64,000 nucleotides of DNA from positions 156,924-220,923 of the forward strand of contig CH002684.1 of assembly GCA_000149265.1 (NCBI GenBank). Direction: 5' to 3'. The DNA is from Ciona savignyi (Eukaryota > Chordata > Ascidiacea > Phlebobranchia > Cionidae). The translations under genes and the position numbers were made by a program. The notes under the pieces were generated by a model that saw nothing but the letters and a program-made list of their open reading frames with translations, was not told the origin of the DNA and ran no database searches. Positions 1 to 30,447 of this stretch are shown here, piece after piece (position 1 is the stretch's first letter; the number at the start of each line of letters is the position of its first letter).

Positions 1-272
1 GCTTATTCAATAAAATCGTTACTAATAAAAATATGTTGTAAGAAGGTAACACAAGCAACAAAGAAAACAGAAAATTAGCAAATACCTTTTTTATATAAAA
101 TATATACCGGTATTTATATATGAAGATTTAAGTTCAAAATTTGATAAGCAAATGCTATAAAAATATAAAGCGAATAAACTGGACTTAAATTTATGCAGAC
201 ATTTTCTGTTACCCAACTGTAAAGTTGTGGAGCATTTTATATAAAGATTTAGGGTGAAAATCCAGCACATAC

Positions 273-19026
<18,754 letters not shown>

Positions 19027-21179
19027 CTTGTGATCTTAGAATGCTCTTACTCAGTGACGTTTGGAATTTAAATACCAATATACACATATAGAAACTAAAT
19101 ATACAATTTAATTTAATTCAATACATTTTGGCCTAAAAACAGAAAAATTGTGATGGAAATTCAATTTATCAAATTACAAATTCCAGAATTGATAATGTAA
19201 AAACATTGTGTAAAATGCTTTGCTAAAGACACACCAGATTAGCAATCGATTAGTTTCGAACTGACAGCCTATCAACTGACCTATTAAGTGCATATACAAT
19301 GTTTTGACTTATTGTGGTATAAGGAATAAAGATAAGGCCATGGCTAGACATTGATATGATCTACCCTTGCCCTAAACATATAAGCATAGTTTCGTTTATA
19401 GGAGTAGGACAGACAACTAACCCAATGCTTGGCCCATATATTATTATTACTGATATGCAATTCACACTGTACCGTAATCACTTTGACAACCAAACTGTGA
19501 GCATGAGGTAATTTTTACTAATTTAACCACAGAGTACTAATATAATAATGATTTAACACTTATATATTCGTATTATAACGAGTATGGTTATTCCATACAC
19601 ATTGTTTATGTCTATATTTACTCTGTGAATTTGCCTTTCATACGGAACTATCTTGAAATTGTTTTAGGATAAAATTAACGTAAGTCTAAAACGTTTAGAT
19701 ATAAATAAAACCTTCGCAATTTCTGGAATCTCTTGGTGATCTTAAAATAGCGATAGCGGTATCGGTATCTTAACAAAAATCTCAAAGCCTCAGGCTACTG
19801 TTCCGTATTAACAGATTTAAAACATCTTACATCACCAATGCGTAGATTGCGTAGGAATAAAACAACAACGACCGTCATAATGACTAAGGGTTTCTGCGAA
19901 CCTATCGAACATATGCGACATAGAATTAGAACATAATGATTATTTCTACCACAAAATTAAATATTCACCAATCGAAATCCAAATAAACTGTCACTTACAA
20001 GTAGCTACCTTAGCAAGCTGGGGGTGGGATTAAAAAAAAGCATAAATAAATGAACTTAACGCATGACAAAGTTATAATATGATTGGGTAAAAGATAGATA
20101 AGACCACACTTGAAAAATGGCAGATAAGTGGTAAACTGTAGCGGTTCGTGTAGTTTTATATCCGTGGTGCCTATGCTTGGCCCTAAATCTTGTCCTGACA
20201 AACTCTAGCAAAGAAACCAATTTGAGTCCGATAATCCGTCATCCGACAACTGGACCAAAGGTTGGGTTTATTTGTAAATAGGCTAGTCTACTTGCCACTT
20301 GCCACCATGACAAAACACGGATATAAAGCATATAAATTAATCAATGATTGAAAACAAAAGACAGTATGGTATTATGTGGGGAAAGGGGGGTTAGGGGAAT
20401 TTTAGTCCGTGGTCATTTTAAAGCGGTTTTACAACCTTGTAAGAATTCACATGGAACCAGTGATATTAACATCATGCGGTATTTATTTAACAATGAAAAA
20501 AAACGCGGATTTTCTAAAAAAAACAAAAAAACTTAGTTTCTATTTACACAAGAAATACTAGTTGATCTGAATGTTTACGTTATGAAAATGCAAACCCTTA
20601 ACAAACTGAAATATGAGATATTGCAAATCTAATTGTTAACATTTTTAATAAATTGAGGTATTAAGGATGGTGTGCAGAAACCTCGATCCAGCTTAGGTCC
20701 TAGATTAATGGTGGGCCTTATTTCAGACTTTAGAGCAGTTTTCTGTTATGTTGCAGACACACGCTCACTGACCGAAGTAAGAACACGGGGGTAAGATATT
20801 CATGTTTATAGGATTAGGATTAAAGGATTTTTTGCAACATAACATAAAGGATTTTTTGCACAGTGTTATCGTTACGCAGGTAACCTTAGGTCACTGAAGC
20901 TACTGTAGTGTCTCATGTATGAATGAGACGTTTTTTGAGTTTAAGTGGTCCAATAAACCATCGGGTTTAGAGATTTTTCTATAAGTGTGGTACTTAAGAT
21001 ACAACGGGGTTGACATCGACCAGTTTTTAAAAGAAGACGCACTTACCTATGAAGCTGTTCGACCAGACAGTATTTGGAACGCGAAGGTTTATTTTTCTTA
21101 AGTAGTCTAATGTTAGCCGCTAGCAAGTAGGCTACTAAGCGTACATATCGGAACTCAATGGTTTAATGGGCTAAACAGT
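19027..21179. other. Gene-free stretch upstream of the ABCC start
   Basis: I see no coding exon on either strand. The longest open frames (61-63 codons) have no splice or composition support. The ABCC promoter and any 5' untranslated exon should lie here, but I could not identify a TATA box or other promoter element. Confidence 0.5.
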
Positions 21180-21300
21180 ACGGTCGTGTGGCCAAATGCT
21201 TAACGAGACCGATACATATACAGTCTTCTATAAACAAAAACGGTCTTGGTGACGAAACCTTAATGGGTCTAAAACTGAGCTCGGTTACAAAAATGAACTG
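21180..21300 (+). mobile_element. SINE-2 copy
   Basis: The head cggtcgtgtggccaaatgct and a later B-box-like gggtctaaaactgagctcgg resemble the complete SINE-2 at 21422, about 120 bp downstream. Confidence 0.7.
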
Positions 21301-21421
21301 AACTAAAATTATATAAATGCCTCTGTTGTGTTAATGAACCGCAATATCTCAGTGAACCCAACTGCGGTCACTAGAGAGATGAAAGAAATAAAATGTTTAC
21401 TGTTATCTATTAGATGTGGTA

Positions 21422-21554
21422 CGGTGGTGTGGCCGATTGGTTAGCGCGGCCGATACATATACCGACTTCTATATAAAAACAGTTCTTGTACTCAACCTAT
21501 AATGGCTTCGAAACTTGGCTCAGTAAAAAAAGTTAAACGAAGTTGTAAAAAAAA
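21422..21554 (+). mobile_element. Complete SINE-2 with 17-bp target duplications
   Basis: A 133-bp element with A-box-like tggccgattggttagcgcgg and B-box-like ggcttcgaaactt about 70 bp later. That spacing and the ggccgannggttaa pattern resemble tRNAs with a long variable arm (Leu/Ser type). It ends in an A-rich tail. Perfect 17-bp target duplications atctattagatgtggta lie at 21405-21421 and 21555-21571, which shows insertion by retrotransposition. An overlapping 61-codon ORF at 21502 is a by-product. Confidence 0.85.
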
Positions 21555-21732
21555 ATCTATTAGATGTGGTAAGAACTTCGGGGTAAATCCCCACAGGGGC
21601 ATTCCCGAGATAAATACAAAAAGTAATTTCGATTTCGACAATTTCGGTACAGATTTATACGAGAAATTATTTAACCGATATCTTTAGACTAATATCTTTA
21701 GTAGTATAGGGTAGGCTATTTGTGCTTTTCCT

Positions 21733-21926
21733 CGTAAATGAGAAAACCAATGGGGTTAACACACCCCCGGGCAATCGTCAGATCACCTCGCGTCCACCGT
21801 CGGGTTACCGGAGCTATTGCATTATGTTGTATATGATGCACACGTTTCTTTAATTTAGTAGAACCCCATTAATCCGCTGGGTTCAGGCAATGTTCTTTAC
21901 GTTTCTTAGACTAATCAGTCGGACAA
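21733..21926 (-). mobile_element. SINE-1 copy, shortened in the head
   Basis: Reverse-complement SINE-1 body (gagaaaaccaatggggttaa, gggcaatcgtcagatcacct, ccgctgggttcaggcaatgt) ending at ctaatcagtcggac. The tRNA-like middle of the head is deleted. Confidence 0.75.
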
Positions 21927-22598
21927 AGGGACAGTTACGTTCAGATTCCAATGTAACTTGTAAAGATAACAATAGCAGTCTTCGTAAACACACCAATTCT
22001 GTTTATTCAAACGATACGAGTCAATTTGATTGTGCTGTCAAATTTGTGTAAAGGTGATTACTATGAAAACTAGGACACGGTATATGAAAGTAATACGAAT
22101 TTTACAAGTAATATCCACCTTAACTTGTGACGTATAAAGTAAGCCATATCCTATGAAGGTTCTTAAAAATGCATAAACCGCTATACCGCATTTTTTAATC
22201 ATATGCACGAATACAAACGAAAAAAGTTACCCCATTACCAAACCATATTGTCCAACACCTCCCGAATATTCAACCCCATTGGACATTTTCTTCCTTTTTA
22301 TTGGTAATGTTAAATTTTCGGGCGTACGAATCTTTTTATCATTTATATTTTCTATCCAACTATTTTAAATTTTGGTTTTTAGCTTCTTCCTACCCGAATT
22401 TATTCAATTTGGGCCAAAGCGCATTATCAGAGATATGACAGAAGGGGTGTAATGAATAAACAGTTCCGAAAGGTCAGTCAACTGTCAACGCTTTACTTTA
22501 TTAATCAATACAAATTACAATACACACACACAGATGACTAGAAAGTAGCTGATTTGTTACAGCAGTCTTTCACCACAAGTCACAGTACACAGACACAT

Positions 22599-22900
22599 CC
22601 GACCGGTTATAGTCTGGTGGTTTAGTGGGACGCCTTTTAACCGAAAGGTTTTAGGTATCGAAATTTCAGGTTCGGTTGCTAGCTAATCGGTTTTTGTCCT
22701 TAGGCAAGGCACCTAACGGACATTGCCTAAACCCAGCGAATTACTGGTTTCTACTAAATTGAAGGAAAGTGTATATCATATACAACATACAGCAATAGCC
22801 CGGTATGGGCGGGAGGTTATCTGACGATTGCTCGTGTGTTAACCCGTTGGTTTTCCCATTCACGGGGATAAACATGAATATATTCTCTATCCTCCTCCCT
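22599..22900 (+). mobile_element. Near-complete SINE-1
   Basis: The head ggttatagtctggtggttta carries an extra ~30-bp piece before the aatcggtttttgtcc block; the body and ctatcctcctc tail follow. A ~40-bp near-direct repeat (gactagaaagta..gctgattt) flanks it at 22534-22575 and 22904-22948. That is longer than the other target duplications seen here and may be an older local duplication. Confidence 0.75.
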
Positions 22901-22949
22901 CCAGAAGACTAGAAAGTAAAGCTGATTTGTTAAATGCAGTCTTTAGTGA

Positions 22950-23672
22950 CCCGATGCTTCTTTGCTAAATTTATAGCACCCCATGCTTTTTCCTATTAGT
23001 TTTGGTCGCGGAATGCTTTTGTAGGGGCAGGCGCATTCGGCTGGTGCTCGTCGCTTAGCCAAAAGTTCACCTTAGGCTGTCTTCCTCGTTGCAATCGTCG
23101 GTGGCTGACACTGATTCCTGATAATAACTATATAGATGGATCGCACTGTAACTTCTTGTTTTTATTCGGCATTTCTGTAAGTTAGTTCATTCTGCTAGTT
23201 GTTTTTTTGTTATAAAATCACGACAATATATAGCAAATAAATATAGGTCACGGGGACAGATAAGGTGTAGACGGCTATTTCAACTCTGTGAAATGGGTCG
23301 CGTTTGTAATAAAAACAGCGGACATTGCACCAACTAAACTTACTGCAATGGGTCGTAAATACGGCGCAAATAGTTTTCCAGTAATTCACACTTTAACATA
23401 GCACATAAGCAAAAATGATATAAAATCGAATAATGATCACAAATCGAACCAGCGATTCACCACAAACTTACTCTGTCTGTCACGAAATTTTGTTTCTTAG
23501 AATGTAGGCGGACGAATACATAATAATAAGCATTTACTTGGCAAACCGCCGGATAGATACTAACGTGCACACAAAACATATCTCTGACGAATTGGTGTAA
23601 GCAAATTTATTGTGTAAGCTTGCAGCAGAAACGGTTGTGGTTGCTATATAATTGTTGCAAAATAACTAAAAA
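22950..23672. other. Gene-free stretch upstream of the first lectin gene
   Basis: No repeat or coding exon recognised. It should contain the promoter of the lectin gene starting at 23673; no clear TATA box was picked out. Confidence 0.4.
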
Positions 23673-25583
23673 ATGTTTGGAGCCAGACAAGTTATTGGTT
23701 TTGTTTTGCAATTTAGTTGGATGTTATTTAAAGGACAAAGTAAGAATAGCTTGTTTTTTTATAGTTTTCTCTATAACCCTTTTTATAACAACGACGCTTT
23801 TAAATGCTGAAATTTGTTCTACAGGCCAGCCTGCGCCATTTTACCGAGATCTTATTTACGAATATTCGTATTCCAACCACCCAACAACTGAGATGGAAAT
23901 CTACTTCAATATGTGCTTCGGAACCGCGCCAAGAGCAGCCGCTGTCAAGGCGATACCGGTCGACGAAGCCTTGCCACACAGATTCAAATGTCTCTGTGCT
24001 CGGCTTACAGCGTGATCGGGTGATTGTGCAAATTTCGCGTGTAGATACGCCAGCGAATTGGAATTGGATGGAGCTTAAAGTTGAATGGGTGGTATATTTT
24101 AATGGTAAAATATTATTGACCAATTACAACCATATATCGTATCAAATATTTTTGGCCGTTGTTGCCGTAATCGAACAGTTGTGAAAATTTTTTTTGAACG
24201 GTTGTGTCACAAAATGGTTAACAAGGCCGATTAGCGAATAGATATCATACAAACGGACAATAGTTTAGTTTGGTGGTTTAGTGCGTCGCCTTTCAGCCGA
24301 AGGGTTGCAGGTCCGAAACTTGTAATTAGCTAACTGTGTCCTCGGGCAAGGCACTTAACGAACATTGCTTGAACCCAGCGGCTTATTGGGTTCTACTAAA
24401 TTAAAAGAACTTATGAATCATACAAAACACACTGCAATAGCTCCGGTAACCCGACGGTCGGCGCAAAATAATCATACGATTGCCCGTGTGTTAACCCCGT
24501 TGGTTTTCCCATTTACAGGAATAAACATTAATATCCTATCCTATCCTACTAATCCAAAATTCGACTAGCAAAAACACTGCATTTATTGGGATGCATAAGC
24601 ATTGTTTCGAATGTAAAAATCCATACTTGCTTATTCAATCAATTTCATTATACGCCACTAACTCTTTTGTTATACCTTTTAGACAATACAAATTCAGGTT
24701 GGAGTGTACCTGTAAACGGGTACGTTTACAAAGCGCTTTTTGACCAGTTTCCGTACGAGCAATCCAGTGAACTCTGCAGGAACGAGGGCGCATGGTTAGC
24801 TGTATACGGACCAATGAGAGAGACGTATGTTTTTGTATAAAATATAATATTAGTCCGACAGATTAGTATGGTGGTTAGAGCGACGCCTTTCAGCCGAAAG
24901 GTTGCAGGTTCAAAACTGGTCGCTAACTATTCGGTTGTGTCCAAGGAGGAGACACTTAATGGACATTGTCAGAACTCAGCGAATTAATTGGTTCTACCAA
25001 ATTGAAGGAATGTTTGTATCATACACAACACACTGCTCGGGTAACCCGATGATGGACACGAGATAATCTGACGATTACCAGTGCGTTAACCCCCTTGGTT
25101 TTTACATTCACGGATATAAAAAATATAAAAGCATGAATATGTTATCCTTATATACAATTAGACTTGAATATATTCTGTTGCACAATCAAAAGCGTATGCA
25201 CTTTTTAAATTATTATGTTATAAGAAAAGTTTGAATGTTGTAGCGACTATTCTGATTGGAATAGCCTATAACGAGGAACTTGAACATTTTAATGTTTTCA
25301 CATTCACAGAACACCTGTGTCCGAAAACTGGAGTTTTGTGCCCGATTTACCAAGCAATGCCCACTTTTGGATTGGACTCAAAATACAAGGAAACAACCCT
25401 TCCGTCTTTACGTATATTTGGCAAAATTGGATGCCGTTGTCTCCAGGATCAAAACAATGGAACGAAAATATTGGAAACCATAATAATGCCAAAAAGTGTT
25501 TCGCGGAAAACCACAGAAATGGCCTTTGGGCCAAATTTAATTGCGGTAGTCGACGCCGGGCATTGTGTGAAAGGCCAGCTTGA
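23673..25583 (+). CDS. Secreted two-domain lectin (H-type-lectin-like + C-type lectin domain), copy A
   Basis: Exons 23673-23739, 23825-24104, 24683-24824 and 25310-25583, all GT/AG. Exon 1 encodes a signal-peptide-like MFGARQVIGFVLQFSWMLF. Exon 2 aligns along its length with exon 2 of the minus-strand gene at 45984-47095 and looks like an H-type lectin domain (tentative: conserved VxW...WNW and VEWVVYF strands). Exons 3 and 4 form a C-type lectin domain with the core HFWIGLK, the NW-type motif KQWNEN and four canonical Cys (ELC, KKC, FNC, ALCE). It has no EPN/QPD and no WND motif, so calcium-dependent sugar binding is doubtful. The reading frame changes inside exon 2 near 23985: one extra base relative to the paralogue. 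Without it all phases agree and the protein is 253 residues. This could be a sequencing error, an allele or a true pseudogene. A poly(A) signal aataaa follows at 25661. SINE-1 copies sit in introns 2 and 3. Confidence 0.75.
24254..24550 (+). mobile_element. SINE-1 in lectin intron 2
   Basis: Full head tagtttggtggtttagtgcg and cctttcagccgaagggttgc, body, and tail aatatcctatcctatcct. Confidence 0.88.
24852..25150 (+). mobile_element. SINE-1 in lectin intron 3
   Basis: Full head gattagtatggtggttagag and cctttcagccgaaaggttgc, a diverged body, and a short tail ending gttatcctta. Confidence 0.85.
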
Positions 25584-25919
25584 AGATTTTAAGGACTTTT
25601 CCCAACGAGAAGTCCAATTTACCTGCAATATCCAGGCCAAAAAGTTTTACAGTCTGAGTCAATAAATGTTAGAACACATTTTTGTTGCTCTTGAGGCAAG
25701 TGCACATTACCTTAGTTGCAATTCATCTCAACGCTTATTATATAATAATTAAATATTAAACCCAATTGATCTGAAAATAAGCGTTCTTTTTTACTTCTTA
25801 TGGCCAGCAGCCACAAGAAGAAAAAAAAGAGATGAGATTTTGTTTAAACTTTTCTTGGTTGACGATGTATATTTTCTTTGTTGTGTATGAAATTTGACAT
25901 TTCCTGCTAAATAAAGGGT

Positions 25920-26180
25920 ATATATTTATGCGAGCAGGGTCCCTAACCACAATTTGTATTTTATAAACCGAGTATGTAGTTTGTTTCTGCAAGCATAAAC
26001 GCATGGGTCCCTAAGGCAACAATCCGATCCATATTCATTACACAATATAAGTTATTGTTAGATATGTGCACGCCAGGTCCATGTTAACCAACAATTCAGA
26101 ACGTTTTAACCGGACTGCCATAGTTTTGTTTCTGCAAGTATAAACGCATGGGACCCGAAGTTATCCAACCAAACTTCGTT
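25920..26180 (+). repeat. Inverted-repeat family R, end segment
   Basis: It contains gcgagcagggtccctaacca, accgagtatgtagtttgttt, aacgcatgggtccct and attacacaatataagttatt. The same segment recurs at 40912-41480 (plus), 41620-41810 (minus), 44030-44130 (plus) and 48425-48580 (minus). Confidence 0.75.
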
Positions 26181-26299
26181 TCCATGTGTGCAAAAAAAGA
26201 ATAGGCTAATCGTGTTAGTTTTGTCAACACTGCAGTAAAATGAAGCTAAATTCGGAAAACAGATCGATTGAGTTTTTTATGGATCCAGCGAATCTCCTT

Positions 26300-26997
26300 G
26301 GGTTTACTAGATAATTTTTTGTTTCTTACATATCCTGGTAATGTTATCTAACAATTCCTGAAGTTTTAATGAGATTTGACAAGTCCTTGTTGGAGATGTC
26401 CGGCAATATGAAATGCCTGTCACAATCATGATTTAGAAACAAATCATAATTTTTAGGGTAATACCCTGGGTAATTCTTTAACTACTTCTAAGTGGTAAAG
26501 CAGTGACTAATGCACTATTATTCCCCCAAATCTGATTCAAATTGGAGCAGCGGTTCAAGCGTCATGCCAAATAAAGCTACACTTTTGGGAAAAAAAATAC
26601 CTTTTGGTTTTGAATGTTCCAGGGGAATTCCCCTAGATTTATCACCCCAAACTTTCTGTTTCTGAATATCTGGACCATGTTGTTTAACAAATGACAAAGT
26701 TTCATTACGATTTCGTTATTTCTTTTAGTAGATGTCGGGGCGACATGGCATGCCTGTCACAATCATGATTTGAGAACAAAATATTATTTTTCAGGGTATT
26801 TCCCTAGTCTTTTTTTATTTCTTCTAATTTTTAAATCAGTGAGTATTGCACTTACATTTAACCAAATCTAAATAAAATTGAAGCAGCTGTTTAAGCGCTA
26901 TGCCTAAAAAATCATTTTTTTAGAAAAAGGTACCGTTTTGGTTTTTAACGTCTCAGGAGAATTCCTCTTGATTTATTTTTTAGGCATCCTCTTGACT
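26300..26997 (+). repeat. ~340-bp tandem unit of family R, about two units
   Basis: The landmark cctgtcacaatcatgattt occurs near 26405 and 26750. Other shared blocks are gcgacatggcatgcctgt, caccaaatctga and ccgttttggtttt. The same unit is tandem at 44130-45170. Confidence 0.7.
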
Positions 26998-27425
26998 CTT
27001 GGGATTTAACAATAACTCCAATGTCTTTCGGTTTAAAACGTCTCGTGTTAATGTGATTCTAGTAACTTTTGAAACCAATTGACATTAATTTCGCGCAATC
27101 TTATGGAATTTCTTGATTTTACCCAAGGTTTTTTCTCACGATTTCTTGTTGTAAAAATCTTGACGACCAACTCAACGGGGACAACGAATCACGGGGGCGG
27201 ACAAGGAATTGATCGAAGATAAGATTACTCGTCGCGTTATGTTATGTTCCACTCCGCCGTTATCTATTCTAAATCCAAGCTGGTCCCTAAGAGCTTCCAT
27301 TCCCAAATTCTCTTTTCCTTTACTGGATTGTCAAAGTCTATGTCCATAACCGAGGCAGTACGCTTGGTTTCCGGTATCTCTTCCAGTACTCGCTAGTTGT
27401 TGGAGATCCACTACGTCATCCACTA
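26998..27425 (-). mobile_element. Fossil BEL/Pao-like LTR element fragment (left arm end)
   Basis: This is the palindrome partner of the plus-strand retroelement fragment at 33855-34533. It carries only a small part of the reverse transcriptase to RNase H region and is broken. Confidence 0.55.
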
Positions 27426-27725
27426 CGTTTAATTTAATAGCCGGAGGGAATTCCCGATATCGGGAAAAATGTAAAATAGAGGAATATTTTCGAAATATTT
27501 GGCGGTATTGCCGGTATCTTCACATGGAAAATAATATTTACCTTAAAGTTAAAGTTGTCTAATATTCATCAGAAAAACAAAGCTACAAATAAAATACCAC
27601 AGTTAACCTCATGAAATCCCCCAAGATAAAATACGTACCAGCAATTATAAATGCACTAATACGTAACAATCGCTAGGGGAAAACCCTCTCGAAAAAGCGC
27701 AATGCTTGATCGTTATAAAAGCAAG

Positions 27726-27936
27726 TTAGGATAGGATAGGATAGGATAGGATATTCATCTTTATCCCCGTGAATGGGAAAACCAAGGGGGTAAGCACACG
27801 GGCAATCGTCAGATCACCTCGCGCCCATCGTCGGGTTACCAGAGCTATTGCAGTGTGTTATATATGATAGACAAGTTTCTTTAATTTAGTAGAACCCATT
27901 TATCCGCTGGGTTCAGGCAATGACCGTAAAGTGCCT
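27726..27936 (-). mobile_element. 5'-truncated SINE-1 unique to the left palindrome arm
   Basis: It runs from a (tatcc)n tail (taggataggataggatagga on the plus strand) to the aaggcacttta block and lacks the tRNA-like head. The matching site in the right arm near 33565 is empty, so this insertion came after the inverted duplication. Truncation at the 5' end is typical of LINE-driven copying. Confidence 0.85.
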
Positions 27937-28123
27937 TGTTGTTACAGACTCGTATGTGTTCAATGTTTATAATGACATACTTTCTGTTATCGCTGTATGC
28001 CAAAAAGCTGTGTGGCCTGAAAACAGCGTCATGGCCCACTACTGCGCTGCACAAAAGAAACTAATGACTTAATATACTTATTAGCTATAAATATGTGTTC
28101 TCGTGGTTAGGAAACCTGGTTGC

Positions 28124-28125
<2 letters not shown>

Positions 28126-28155
<30 letters not shown>
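28126..28155. repeat. (TA)n microsatellite
   Basis: A run of alternating t and a within the left palindrome arm; the right-arm partner near 33362 is shorter. Confidence 0.9.
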
Positions 28156-28158
<3 letters not shown>

Positions 28159-28474
28159 CCTATGGCACAGTCAAATTGTATTACAATTGGTGGTGGTTGA
28201 CGCTCTCTAGTTTTTTTTAATTTAACCTCAAAACACACACTTTTGTATGTTTTGTTTTATCCCTTCTATTTAAACTCCCTAACATTGACTTAAATAATTC
28301 GACAATTGTATTTTTTAAATATTAGGTTTATAAGCGACATTTTTGACGTTTATTTTGATGTCTCGCTTTCCTGCTTCTTTTAAAATATTTGCAAATTTTA
28401 TTTAATATTGTAGAGTGCAGAGAAAAAGAAAAAAAAATAATTTAACACCACAACAGTTTTGCATTTAAGGATTT

Positions 28475-28480
28475 TTTATT
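28475..28480 (-). terminator. Poly(A) signal of the left Tyr-rich peptide gene
   Basis: tttatt on the plus strand reads aataaa on the minus strand, about 50 bp past the stop at 28529. The partner signals in the right arm are at 33025-33030 and 33042-33047. Confidence 0.6.
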
Positions 28481-28528
28481 CTGTTGCAATTATTGCGTTT
28501 TTCCAAACTTTCGTTGGCAGAATGTCCA

Positions 28529-29519
28529 CTAATGTGAGTAATAGTAGTGGTCCTTTGCCATCTCTATGAATTCATCAAAGTCAAATTGATCTAAATAAAA
28601 TGAATATTTTGTTGGATAGTTTTAACATATTAAAAAAGGTTGAAGCGTGGTACTTATAGGAAAGGGGTAAGAAGTATCCATATACGCAAGCGTGACCAAA
28701 ATACCCAGTTTGTAGAACATCTCACGTGCCTAGCTAGTATAAAACAGTTTATTTTAACACTGTTGCATGAGTGATAAAATAAAATGCATGGTGGATTTCG
28801 CATACTTATCTTATAAATAACAGCACTCTTAATTATTACATACCACAGACAGGCAGTAACACTGCGGTTTATTGTATTGAGATACTTTGAGAACCGTTGA
28901 GTAAAAGTATGGTATATGTATATCAGAATTAACCCCAGTGTATATCAACAAGATTTTCGATTATTGCACTGAACGTATTCATTAACTGTTGTTGAAATGC
29001 GTTAATTTCTATCCCTGTAGTAATACGTGAAGGTTTCCAGACAGTTATTTTGTTCCCTGTAATCAACAGCAATGATGCCCGTATGTGTGCAATAATCATT
29101 TACTTTGGTATGTAACATTCTTTGCGTGCATTTCGTGCTAACTAACCTGACGTGTTTTGCTTTAATATTATTTACTACGATTCACTACAAAGTACATCCA
29201 AAACAAGAATACAACACTACCTATAATATAACCAGGTTATTTTTAAATAAAAAAACCTAACTATTTTACACTGGTATGTGTGGTCCTTCAGAATTAATAA
29301 GTTTCACTCACCCATATTTTCGGCTTTCATCGGAGCTCTGTCTCTGTCATGAATAGCAATTAGATCTTAACAATGTGCGATAAAAATAACTAAATCGACT
29401 TACCCTTTTTTGTCGTAGTAATATCTATCGTAGTAATATCGATCGTAATACCCGTAACCCTCCCCTTTACCGGCAAAAAGCATGAGAACAGCAAGAACGA
29501 GTAGAAGTTTTCGATCCAT
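28529..29519 (-). CDS. Small secreted Tyr-rich peptide, left-arm copy (3 exons, 69 aa)
   Basis: Exons 29404-29519 (116 bp), 29312-29343 (32 bp) and 28529-28590 (62 bp). Donors are gtaag and gtgag, acceptors cag and tag, and phases agree, giving 210 bp with stop. Residues 1-21 (MDRKLLLVLAVLMLFAGKGEG) form a clear signal peptide. The mature part begins with a Gly/Tyr/Asp block (YGYYDRYYYDRYYYDKK), then DRAPMKAENM, then an acidic and Tyr-ending tail (about residues 50-69). There are no cysteines. It differs from the right-arm copy by one residue (Asp26 here, His there). I do not recognise the family; an antimicrobial, adhesive or structural secreted peptide are all possible from composition, none proven. 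Confidence 0.85.
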
Positions 29520-29563
29520 CTTGGTAATAATGAAACTGTGATAACGTTATAAAGATGTCGAAG

Positions 29564-29570
29564 TTATATA
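29564..29570 (-). promoter_or_regulatory. TATA-like box of the left Tyr-rich peptide gene
   Basis: Minus-strand tatataa, 45-51 bp upstream of the start codon, mirrored exactly at 31602-31608 in the right arm. Its position fits a short 5' untranslated region of about 15-20 bases. Confidence 0.55.
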
Positions 29571-29635
29571 CTTTTCCCCCATCACAAATACTTCCTTACC
29601 AACAAAGATAAACCAACTTAATTCTTCCGTAGGAG

Positions 29636-29788
29636 TTAGAATTTCAAGACGACAAACAATTCCTCCAACCGAAGTGTTATTGGGAAATCATAACCTAAGA
29701 TGAACGTTTGCAACTCCTTAGACGAGAAGTGCTTAATGAGTTCTAGCGCCTTGGAAATAACTTCCTCTTTTGGATTATGCTGCCTCAT
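29636..29788 (-). CDS. Mini-ORF family, copy 1 (50 aa)
   Basis: ATG to stop, 51 codons: begins MRQHNPKEEVISK, core LELIKHFSS, LQTFILGYDFPIT, and ends LFVVLKF. It lies 117 bp upstream of the Tyr-rich peptide start codon (29519) in the same direction. It has no signal peptide or membrane segment; the core looks like an amphipathic helix followed by a hydrophobic strand. One of four copies in the palindrome that all keep start, frame and stop. Function unknown; it could be a free microprotein or an exon of a larger gene. Confidence 0.55.
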   Translation of the reverse strand: MRQHNPKEEVISKALELIKHFSSKELQTFILGYDFPITLRLEELFVVLKF

Positions 29789-30224
29789 AAGTTGTGATTA
29801 GGACTGGATACCGAGTAACTATCAGCATAATATATCAAAGGGCTTGTAGCAGCATATTTTTTGTAACTATTTGATGTTTATATGCTCAAACAATATATAA
29901 TAGATCGATCATAATTTTTTGAAAATAAACACATTAAATCACATGATCAGTTCTTTGACTTTTGTCATTAAGAATTGGTGATAATTATATTTTTATAGTT
30001 TTATAGAATTGCGTATCTAAAAAATTTGATTAAAAATAACGAAAACAAACATGTTCCTTCATCCTAAATATAAGCGAAAATTAATAACATAACATGGAAA
30101 AGTTACTCTCTACTGATAGTGGGGGAATTGTTTTTTTTTAATATTCGCGTAAACACTTTTAGAGCTTTTAAGTCATTTTTGTTCAATGTGCCATTGATAG
30201 TTTCGGTCGATGACGGTCGTTTGG

Positions 30225-30290
30225 TTAAATGTTTAGCCCAACCGATTCATATACCGCATGTGTGGCCGAATGGTTAACACGACCGATTAA
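30225..30290 (+). mobile_element. SINE-2 head fragments
   Basis: Two successive heads (cgtttggttaaatgtttagc and gtgtggccgaatggttaaca), each followed by gaccgatt or accgattcatataccg. They are mirrored at 30891-30985. Confidence 0.6.
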
Positions 30291-30420
30291 ACAATCCCTC
30301 CAACCGATGTGTTATTGGTAAGTCATATCCTAAGATGAACGTTTGCAACTCCCCATCAGACGAGAAGTGCTTAATGAGTTCCAGCGCCTTTGAAATAACT
30401 CCCGGATTATGCCGCCTCAT
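30274..30420 (-). CDS. Mini-ORF family, copy 2 (48 aa)
   Basis: ATG to stop, 49 codons; begins MRRHNPGVISKALEL and ends GLFNRSC, the last few codons running into a SINE-2 head. Compared with copy 3 it has a 6-base loss and a 3-base gain, both keeping frame. The seven substitutions outside those sites are all at third codon positions and six are silent. This pattern is expected of protein-coding DNA and hard to explain otherwise. Confidence 0.55.
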   Translation of the reverse strand: MRRHNPGVISKALELIKHFSSDGELQTFILGYDLPITHRLEGLFNRSC

Positions 30421-30447
30421 AAGTTGTGATTGGGACTGGATACCGAG

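Noticed and set aside
21502-21687. 61-residue Lys-rich ORF
   Set aside because: Begins inside the SINE-2 and runs across its target duplication; no gene support.
24256-24330. Functional tRNA gene
   Set aside because: The A- and B-box-like head belongs to a repeated ~300-bp SINE, has no proper acceptor stem, and recurs many times in the window.
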